Positions 54,701-63,423 of a stretch of DNA of 64,000 bases are shown here, one piece after another. Origin of the DNA: Cytauxzoon felis (taxonomy: Eukaryota; Apicomplexa; Aconoidasida; Piroplasmida; Theileriidae); contig JAIQCW010000118.1 of NCBI GenBank assembly GCA_020283715.1, positions 62,001-126,000 on the forward strand. Direction: 5' to 3'. Positions within the stretch are counted from its first letter, which is position 1; every line of letters begins with the position of its first letter. The notes under the pieces were generated by a model. That model made no database searches and was not told the origin of the DNA. It was given only the letters and a program-made list of their open reading frames with translations. The translations under genes were made by a program, and so were the position numbers.

Positions 54701-56109
54701 ATAAAAAACACTATAATTCAGATAAAAAACCCCATGATTCACATGTAGTCCAATCTAAAGCTGACTACAAGACCTCAAGTGGAGGTGGAAAACCCGAGAG
54801 CGATCCACGGGAACTTGAGGGGGAAGTAAATAGAAGAGGCCACCACGGCGAGTGGAAGACCTCAGGTGGAGGCGAGTGGAATAGAGGTGTAGTTGATAAG
54901 ACCTCAAGTGGAACGGATGATATAATGGATAGGATGAGTTATCATAAGCGTAGGTTATTGGATTTGTATTCATGTGCAAAAGAGTTGGTGGTTCGTGTAT
55001 ATATATTACAGGTTCGTGGTTTATATTTGGATTCGGGTACTAATGAGATGAGTACATATTTATGGATAAGGAATATAGATGATGATAATGTTATTGGTAG
55101 GACTAGTTATCCTAATAATATACGTGATGTAAATAATATAAAATATGGTTTAAAGCCTACATTTAATTCATGTTATAATATAAGTTGTTCATTACCAGAG
55201 ACATCTATATTAAAGATAAGTATAATAAGTCAAGGTGCTATTGCTGATGAAATAATAGGTACTACATTTATTGATTGTGAAGATAGATTTTTTAATCAAA
55301 AATTACAACAATTAATGTTAGATGATATAGTACCTATTGAATTACGTACACTAAAAAATGAAACATCTACTATATCACATGGTACTATGAAATGTTGGAT
55401 AGAAATGATGGATTATAATACAGCAAAAATGAAACCTATAAAAAATTTTAGTAATCTTGAACCAGCTGATTATGAAATGAGAGTTGTTATATGGAAAGCT
55501 AAATGTATAATGGATAATATTTCTAGTATATCATTATTTGTACGTGGTATATTACAAACTGAAAATAATGAATCAACATGTGATACTGATGTACATTATA
55601 ATAGTAAAGATGGTAATGCTATCTTTAATTGGAGAATGAAATTCCAATTAAGAATACCCAGTGAATATTCTAATTTTAAATTACAATTATATAGTTATAG
55701 TCTTATATCTAATAATGAACTACTTGGTGAAGCTATTGTTGATTTATCATCTGATTTCAATAAAATACGTAGAAAAAATTCTATACATAATATACCCAAA
55801 TTCTGGATCGATTGCTTCCATGCCGCACATGGATTACAATCTAAAGGATCTATCGAAACCGAAATATCATTCATTACAAATTGTGATGCACAAGTTTATA
55901 CAGTCGGTATCGGTAGAGATGCACCCAATCGAGACCCATTCCTACCACCCGTACTCGAAAATAGAACACTTGTCGATTGGGAAGGTGTCAAAGAAACCAT
56001 CGATAACGCAAGCGGTGCAATACTCTCCGGATTCAAAATCACCGGTATCTTCATCTCAATCGCTGCAGCATTCGCACTATTCATACTCGTACTCATTATC
56101 ATTAAATGA
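51722..56109 (+). CDS. Ferlin-type multi-C2-domain membrane protein, several exons with one apparent frameshift
   Basis: Starts MGTVKYLIKVDIHEVKDVIF. The frame breaks at A8 (51864-51871); the homologous reading continues as KKNLASNAIFNSSFNFSVDL. Short introns follow near 52105, 52490, 52709 and 53420-53470, and the last exon (from 53471) is open to 56109, with no ATG until 54025. Several C2-like blocks are visible (GRDFIPQSTVLSKSLAPFVKI, NPEWQTTIYIP; LRVYILQVRGLYLDSG; YEMRVVIWKAKCIMDN). The C-terminus is a single transmembrane helix (GIFISIAAAFALFILVLIIIK), the ferlin topology. Ferlins mediate Ca2+-dependent vesicle fusion, in apicomplexans including microneme secretion. An R1 cluster is inserted in frame at 54573-54925. 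Confidence 0.85.
54573..54925 (+). repeat. R1 cluster in the last ferlin exon
   Basis: Read in the SSNYFPVHGNATPGDRG frame. Hairpin 2 CCAC-TCGCC-GTGG, hairpin 1 variant CCGT-AC-ACGG (54638-54647), core GCCACTCCCGGAGATCGTGG, a 95-bp segment encoding EGYGDKKHYNSDKKPHDSHV that recurs in the Integrator-7-like exon, then [14 protein letters not shown] and CCAC-GGCGA-GTGG. It lies between two C2 regions. Confidence 0.93.
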
Positions 56110-56763
56110 AGATAGTGAGTGAATGTAGTGAATGAACGCAGTGAATGAACGTAGTGAAGCTAATCCACCTGAGGTATAATCCACCTTTCCTTCGTCTTGC
56201 AGACGGCCTTCTCTATTTACTTCCCCCTACGCTTCCCTGAGATCAGCTGCGGGTTATAACATTTAATTAATTTACGTCAATTTACTATAACAATTTTATA
56301 TTTTATGTATAATACTATTTATAACTGAAGTATAGTTTTTTAATAATTTATAGAAGTATATATAGTTAGTATTATTATAAGTATAATATAGTTACTATAC
56401 TTCATATCATGTTAATAGTATTATAGTATATATATTATTATAATTATTTATATTAATACATCAATACATCATACAACTATATTTCATCCTTCAATTGTAT
56501 TGATATAAGAGTAAATGTTATTGTAAAAGACGAATCTTCATTAGACGGTTAAAAGGTGGAAAATTATTGTGCATTAACCCCATTATTATGGGGTATGTGT
56601 GGTTTAGGTGAGTGTAATTATTTATCTAAATTGTAACCTGGAAGCGATCTATGGGAGCTGGAAGGGGAAGTAAATAGAAGAGGCCACCACGGCGAGTGGA
56701 GAAGAGTTGGATTGGACCTCGAGTGGAAGGTAATCATCGAGGATGACGAGTGAATATAAAATG
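56110..56763. other. Convergent intergenic region with R1 fragments and a duplicated AT-rich block
   Basis: Contains a GTGAATGAACG-type simple repeat (56108-56160), an R1 fragment (56163-56258, CTTGCAGACGG and GATCAGCTGCGGG), an AT-rich block (about 56325-56510) duplicated at 62970-63165, and a second R1 fragment (56630-56735, GATCTATGGGAGCTGG and CCAC-GGCGA-GTGG). No gene. Confidence 0.75.
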
Positions 56764-59585
56764 CTATGGAAACATACGATTGATGAATAATTTCAAATAA
56801 AAATCTTCGGTAAACATGAAAATTACCATAAATACAGGAAACATAAAACCAAATATAGTTCCAGCATCATCATTAAAATTATCTCCACATCTACCGCTGA
56901 CTTGTGCACCCATACCACCTCCAAATCCAACAGCTTCCATAAATTCCTGTACCCAAGCGAATACTACACATAGAACTCCGGTTCTAAATACACTTGCCCT
57001 GAAATATTTACCAATGCGTCCGTCCGGAAAGTGCATCATAGAGAAGAAAATATATATGCATATTATATATGGAATGAAAAATAACCATGTAGCGTGATAG
57101 AGTGCATACCATTTATAATTATCATCTTCCTGATCAGTATTCAACCAAAGCCTACCGGGGCCTTTGTTACAAAGTTGGGTTATGGCGAATGCGATGTGGG
57201 GTGTGGCGGAAATAGCTTGGATCCATAATTCAATCTTTTTACCATCAAAAGGATCATCAACTAATTGATAAGGTGATATAGCAGGGTAGAAGAAATAGAC
57301 TGTACCTAATGATAGAGCTACCAAAAAAATCGGGGACCAGTGTATGATGTGATATTTATTATATTCACTATCGCCAAATCCAAATAACAGAGCAAGGCCA
57401 GAATCAGGTTTACTTTTCATTGTATCACTTAAATTGGGTTCTAATTTAGGATAACCTGGATCACCACCAACATTACCGCTAATTGTACCGAGTTTTTGTT
57501 TAAGTCCAGCTTCAATTTGATTACCGCTTGTTCCACCCGGTTTTATATCTCTAAAATTAGCGGTTTCATCTTTATGCCATGAATATACGTTTTTTTCGCT
57601 ATCATACTTCCGCTCATACCATATATTGTTGCCACCATCTTGATTACTCTTTGTATAATCCTGAGATAAACATATTAATAAAGGTTTTTTTAAATCAGGT
57701 TTACTGTCTTTCAGTGGAAAATACACGTATACACCTCCATTAGCATTAGTTATTTCATATCCATCGGGAGTTAATTCCGAAATTCCGGGTATTACATGAT
57801 TATATATTGAAATGTAATTTATAGTTCCAGTACCACCGGGAAGACTATGTTTAAAACCTTTATATTCAGGAGTACCTCCTTCTACCCGCTCAGTTACTTC
57901 TGTAGGAGTAATATTACCACCGGCTTGAGGGGTTGCTTTGTATCTAGTGGCATCCTTTTCGAGTTTAACTTCATATTGTTGGATATACTCATTAAGTTTA
58001 TTTTGAAGTTCAGTATCAACTCCAGTATCTTCAGGACCTTTGTTTATAGGAGGGCTAGTAACTTCTGTCCATTTATTCCCTCTCTTATAATATTTCTGAG
58101 TACTACCACTCATTTTCACACAAACAATCAATGGGAAGTCATGACTGGAATCACTTTGTTTGTAATATACATAGACCGCTGTAACACCAGTATGAGGAGG
58201 ATCTTGGTTAAATTTCAATGGAATATCTTTATACCTAATGAGACCTAGGTTGAATGATGTTGAACCGCCATCAGTTGAATGTTTATATCTTACATAGCCA
58301 GTTGGTACCTGATCAGAGGCAGAAGTATTGTCCTTCTTTTCAACAGTAATTCGTTTCTTACATCCATAAGGTTTAGTCTTTTCAACTTTAATCTCAACCT
58401 CATCTTTAATTTGATTAACAAGAGGTCCAAGATCACCAGGAGGATCTGTTTTGTTGTCATATTTTGTCCATGTGCCAGTAGTATTAACATCGTTTATGTA
58501 AAATATTTTCGCGTCACTCGAGGTTTTAACCTTTAAGGCTCCATTATTATTATCACTCTTGAAGTAATAATACACTTCATAGACATTTGGAATATCATTA
58601 ACTAATGAGCCAGCGTCACTGCTACCTCTCTTTATCTCCTTCTTCAAATTAAACTTCCCTCCATTTGGTAATGTATGGATGTAAAACTTGAAACTAAGAA
58701 CATCTTCCATTTTGGTGACTTTCACCTTACTATTTACTTCACCATAAGTTGTGGTTTGGTTTTCGCCAGGCATTTTACTAATATCCAATGCAATTGTTGT
58801 TGGTTGTTTACCGGGAGCGCTATCTTGGACCCTAGCTACGGTCCACACAATAGATGTTGCTAGTGATAAAATCATCATGATCCATATTTGGTAGAGAACA
58901 AGGATATAATCATATTCATCCCAGAAATAAATGTAATATAAATATTTATATAATTTATGGAAGACAAAAGTGAATACTCCAAATAATGGGAGACCAACAA
59001 TATAAAGTGGAGCGTTCAATCCTTCAATACCCATGACCGAATTTGAATACACACCATATATAAAAACAAGCATAACAATATTCCAAAAGAATTCACCAAA
59101 ATATCCATATTCACCACCAGCCATGAATGAAATACATGTGATGATAGACCAAACAAACATTGTCCAAATAGATATACCTGATACACAATTCTTTAAAGTC
59201 GTTTTACTATCCTCACTCAAGGTGGTCGTTGATAATTTTATTACCGTATTTATAACACTACCGGCAAAGCTGCCCAACTCCATTAAATTATGTAAGCGAT
59301 ATACAAACATAGCAACAGTACCCAAGGGTAAATGAAACCTCTTTACAACGTGATTAGCACATGTAATTGCGATACGATGAGGTGTGAAGAATATAAAACC
59401 GGCTAGGAACATAGATATCTTACATAGAGGTTTATCATGAGCACCCATCTTACAATATCATCATCTTCATCCTCATTGATTCCACCGCCGGCTTTAGAAT
59501 CTTCAGCTACGTGTTGATAATATACTTCGGGTGTAGTCTCTATTATGCATTCAGAAGGAGCAGATCCACAATCTAGACTACTCAT
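56764..59585 (-). CDS. Multi-pass membrane protein, nucleoside-transporter-like, with a large modular central loop
   Basis: Two possible starts. With exon 1 59454-59585 (MSSLDCGSAPSECIIETT...DEDDDI) and a 35-nt intron 59419-59453, the product is 928 residues; alternatively the ATG at 59448 gives 894. There are six hydrophobic segments in the first 205 residues, a hydrophilic loop of nearly 490 residues, then about five more, so 6+5 segments as in equilibrative nucleoside transporters. The N-terminal FLAGFIFFTPHRIAI and central loop placement support this, but signature residues are not conclusive. The loop has three tandem beta-rich modules with YKHS..GG..F, VYVYY and PLLI/V motifs, similar in style to T. 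equi repeat families. Possibly a surface-exposed transporter relative. Confidence 0.55.
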
Positions 59586-60322
59586 TTCCGATATGCACTC
59601 TATTTTCCATCTCTACTCCAAATTATCCCTCTCCCATTATTCAATGAAATAGTATCCTGACATCTATTCACTACATTCTACTCTTCCATTTGCATTCCAC
59701 CTGAGGTCCAATCCACCATGTCTTCCACTCGCCGTCAGCTTCCTCTTCTAATTACTTCCCCCTCCGCTTCCCGTAGATCGCTTCCGGGTATTCCACTTGA
59801 GGTCCAATCAATAATTTCACTGCTTCAATTTTACCTTCAAATTTTGAAGGAAATCCTGAAATTCTGAGGAAACTCATGAATATTGTGGAGTAACGATTGA
59901 ATGAAATTTAGATGTCAATATCTCATTGAAAAGGAATTTGATGATTCTATTGAGTCTATTATCCTTCTTTCTTTCCAATTTATATTCATTGAGATGTCTG
60001 TCCAAACATAGATTCCGTCACCTTAGACATATCTCATTGAGATTAGAAATTAACCTCAAGTGGACTACCCGTAGCTGATCTCAGGGAAGCAGAGGGGGAA
60101 GTAAATAGAGAAGCAGTCTGTAGGACCAGGAGAGTAGGATTGAACCTCAAGTGGTGGCAGGTGGTAAGGAAGTTTATAGAATCTCATGTGAAGTGTTCAT
60201 CATGTTCTCTCTGGTTAGTTATTGTGATTAAAGTGTATGTTATGTCAAGTTTATTGTTAATTGTAATGTAGTATAATGTAATTTATAATTTAATTTAATA
60301 TTAATTGAATATATATGTGAAT
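59586..60322. repeat. Intergenic region with R1-R2-R1 composite (59695-60165)
   Basis: Terminal CCACCTGAGGTCCAATCC, CCACTCGCCGTCAGC (a hybrid of two hairpin-2 types), CTAATTACTTCCCC, GATCGCTTCCGGG, an R2 element (59793-60064), GATCTCAGGGAAGC, CAGTCTGTAGGAC and closing AACCTCAAGTGG. It separates the transporter-like gene from the cysteine-rich gene. Confidence 0.88.
59793..60064 (+). repeat. R2 element, copy d
   Basis: About 272 bp, bounded by CCACTTGAGGTCCAATC and ACCTCAAGTGGA. It is the most diverged of the four copies (for example GAGATGTCTGTCCAAACATA instead of the usual form). Confidence 0.88.
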
Positions 60323-62926
60323 TCAGTTATTTATACATGGAAGGATGAATTGTTTATTATGGGGAAATATGGGGATATAATATGGGGACAATGAATAAGA
60401 ATAGGATTCTATAGAATAAACCCCATATAATCCACAAATATCAGAAAGTACTTCTCTAGACGACGTAATTACTTCATTAAATTTCTCTTGATTCTCCACT
60501 TTTCCCGTCTTTAACTTGCATATCTTCGTTCTTAGACAATCTGTCTCATCCTTCACACACTGCCCCAATACAGATATGTTTTTATGTAATCCACAGTAAC
60601 ACCCCTCCAGTTTTTTCATCTTAGTCTGTATACACTCCAAACATTTAACTATACTCTCTATATGTTTCACAATATTATCAGACCTATTTTTAATTCCCTT
60701 CAACCCGCACTCTATCACGCAGGATAATATTTTAATTGGTTCAGTACCTGTACATCCGTTATCTTTACAATCAGGTTTCCCACAACAACATTTATTTGTG
60801 CAGTTAGAGCCGTTACATGTACACTGACAATTCGTACCACCATTCTGAGTACTTGCACTATTCCCACCAATAAATTTATTCAACGTTCCATTCAATTGAA
60901 TTAAAGTATCCGCAATCGTTTTACAATTATTATTCTCAGTAGAAGATGTAGTAGCACACGTGCCTAATAGGAATTTCGTAAAGTTGGAGTAGCGATCGTT
61001 TACCTCACAACATTTTTTATCTCCATTACATTTGCAGGTTCCATCATCATTATCAGAACAACCATTTTTTTCAGTACAATTCTTACAACATTCCTTAGAA
61101 GTAGTATTTCCACATATCTTTCCAACCACAGTTTCAATATTCGTAGGCAAATTCTGCAATGTATCATGTAAATTACATCCATTACCATTAGAAGCATCAG
61201 AGTTAACAGTACATGCATCCTTCAATTTACAAATACTGGACTTTAAAACACACAAATAACACATTAAACAATCCTTAACATTACTATCATCACTACCATT
61301 ACACTTAATATCATCCGCCTTTAATAGCCCAACCAAATTCTTCAGACAATCTTTACTCTTCGTATCAGCTGTTTCACAATCACAACTCGTACATTTAAAG
61401 AAACAACAGCATTGTCCTGGTTTAGTCTTACAAGTATCACACTTGCATTCACATTGAGTAGGACCACAACCGTTGGTACCTCCGTTCATAAATTGACTAC
61501 ATGCTGTTTCAATTTTTCCATCATCGGTTCCACCACAACTAGTAGTAGTACCTTGAGTATCAGCCGTAGTATCAGAACAAGTTCCACAAGTAGCGCCGCC
61601 TGTCCCCCCTCCACCAGAGCCAACAGTCGCCCCATCACAATTAGAATCTCCATTAATACCCGTAATTACAGTATTAAGTCCATCCTTCTTATTATTAACT
61701 TCCTGCAACTGCTTATCAATTTGAGTTTTATTATCCTGAGATGGTTCGGTCTTGAGAGTTACATCCTTCGCGTATTCAAATTTAACAAGAGGAGATATCA
61801 TGGAGATTACATCAGATAGTATACCATCACAGTCATCTGTATCCTCTATTCCTGTTTGTAGTAGTGTCACTACATCATCTAATTTACTGCTATATTTATG
61901 ACAGGGACATGTTCTTAACCCTATGTATTCAGTTTTATTAATAACCTTACTTAATAACAATAACAACATGTTAAATACAAAAGTGCTCGTATGTCCAATT
62001 AATGATGGTTCTATATACACATTCTTACCACATCCACAACTACTCTCCTCAACCATATAATCCGAGTTGATATAATCATTAAAGTAGGAAGTTAATAAGA
62101 TAATAGATCGAGTTAGGGATAATGATGGTATAACTTTATATAAATCTTCATCACATTCTCCTCTAATATAATTAATAATCTTACAATATCTATCATGAAG
62201 TGACACAGTTGCTTTAAATAATTTATAGAATATAGTACATACACATTTTCCCTCTACAGAACAACATCTATTACCACTTCCACACGTACATGATTTAATT
62301 GTATTATAACAAGTTGATAAATTCTCTATAATCTTTGTAAAATACTCTCTTAACAAAGAGAATTCCTGTATAATTCTCAGATATAACAGTAGACCTATGA
62401 ATCTCAAGACAATTGTATTTAATAATTCAGGAGATAAATCCTCATTCAATTGCATAATTAAACACTCAGCTTCCTTCTCACATTGTTCCATAGTTACACT
62501 GATGAATTTCTTACATATCTCCTCTGAACCCGTACATTCTTTACATTCTTTACACTCAATCTCCTTCAACACATTACATGTACCATTCTTAACTTTTTCA
62601 CAAAACACTTTAAAACTACATTCGTTATTATTCTTAGCTGGAGTTTGAATTTGTTGTTGTTGTACTGTGTTACATTGATTAGCTTTGGATGGTTGAACTG
62701 CAGCAGGCTGTTGACAATTACTAGTTTGAGTACCAGTTGCAGGACATGAAGTAGTTGTTGGACATGTAGTACTTGCAGCTGATGTTTCAGTACTACAACC
62801 ATCTGATTGTTGACTAGTACTAGAACCACCTCCACCGGAATCACCACTTCCTTGACCTCCTGATGTTCCATTATTTCCCACATCTTTCCTTATACTCTCA
62901 CAACTATTGATATAATCCGATAGCAT
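60323..62926 (-). CDS. Cysteine-rich protein, candidate surface or exported antigen
   Basis: 867 residues from the ATG at 62926. The N-terminus is Gly/Ser/Gln/Thr low complexity (SGGQGSGDSGGGGSS), then a helical Cys-bearing region with ECKECKECTGSEE, CTCGSGNRCCSVEGKCVC and SSCGCGKN, then a second low-complexity stretch and several CxC/CC-dense blocks (CCGKPDCKDNGC, CKCDTCKTKPGQCCCFFKC). No signal peptide or convincing transmembrane anchor. The overall style recalls piroplasm variant-antigen families, but I see no VESA1 signature motif. Neither function nor family is assigned. Confidence 0.6.
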   Translation of the reverse strand: MLSDYINSCESIRKDVGNNGTSGGQGSGDSGGGGSSTSQQSDGCSTETSAASTTCPTTTSCPATGTQTSNCQQPAAVQPSKANQCNTVQQQQIQTPAKNNNECSFKVFCEKVKNGTCNVLKEIECKECKECTGSEEICKKFISVTMEQCEKEAECLIMQLNEDLSPELLNTIVLRFIGLLLYLRIIQEFSLLREYFTKIIENLSTCYNTIKSCTCGSGNRCCSVEGKCVCTIFYKLFKATVSLHDRYCKIINYIRGECDEDLYKVIPSLSLTRSIILLTSYFNDYINSDYMVEESSCGCGKNVYIEPSLIGHTSTFVFNMLLLLLSKVINKTEYIGLRTCPCHKYSSKLDDVVTLLQTGIEDTDDCDGILSDVISMISPLVKFEYAKDVTLKTEPSQDNKTQIDKQLQEVNNKKDGLNTVITGINGDSNCDGATVGSGGGGTGGATCGTCSDTTADTQGTTTSCGGTDDGKIETACSQFMNGGTNGCGPTQCECKCDTCKTKPGQCCCFFKCTSCDCETADTKSKDCLKNLVGLLKADDIKCNGSDDSNVKDCLMCYLCVLKSSICKLKDACTVNSDASNGNGCNLHDTLQNLPTNIETVVGKICGNTTSKECCKNCTEKNGCSDNDDGTCKCNGDKKCCEVNDRYSNFTKFLLGTCATTSSTENNNCKTIADTLIQLNGTLNKFIGGNSASTQNGGTNCQCTCNGSNCTNKCCCGKPDCKDNGCTGTEPIKILSCVIECGLKGIKNRSDNIVKHIESIVKCLECIQTKMKKLEGCYCGLHKNISVLGQCVKDETDCLRTKICKLKTGKVENQEKFNEVITSSREVLSDICGLYGVYSIESYSYSLSPYYIPIFPHNKQFILPCINN

Positions 62927-63423
62927 TGATAATAATAAAGTTTTATAATCTGATTCAAGGAAGATTATTATTTATAATTGAAGTATATAATTATTATAAT
63001 TTTATGATGTATAATTATCTATATATATCTATTGCAAACTTATGTAGGTAGTATACTTTAATTAATGTTAGTAGTATTATAATATATATATTATATTAAT
63101 TATTTATATGAATACTCATATATCATCATACAACTATACATCATCCTTCAATTGTATTGATGTAGTATTATATATTACTGGAAGGATATGAAATTGATAT
63201 AATGTATTTGAAATATGGGGTGTGCCACATAATTGTGGTGTTATATGAAGTATAGTACATGACCTCAGGTGGAGAACCCGCAGCTGATCTACGTGAAGCG
63301 GAGGGGGAAGTAAATGGAAGAGCTGTCTGCAAGACGACCTCAGGTTGAACAAAAGACTGGGATTTTACATTGAATATAAATTATATAGAGTATATTATAT
63401 TATTGTAATATAGTTTGAGGATA
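62927..63423. other. Intergenic region with duplicated AT-rich block and R1 fragment
   Basis: About 62970-63165 duplicates the block at 56325-56510 (shared TCATACAACTATA and CATCCTTCAATTGTATTGAT). An R1 fragment (63258-63350) reads ACCTCAGGTGGAG, GATCTACGTGAAGCGG, GTCT-GCA-AGAC and ACCTCAGG. It precedes the start of the cysteine-rich gene and follows the stop of the ATPase. Confidence 0.8.

Noticed and set aside
60323..62926. VESA1 (Babesia variant antigen) for the cysteine-rich gene
   Set aside because: Similar in style, but none of the VESA1 N-terminal signature or transmembrane anchor is visible.
26805..63350. CRISPR-like array of regularly spaced palindromes
   Set aside because: Spacing is irregular, copies are in both orientations and in exons, and the host is clearly eukaryotic with introns.
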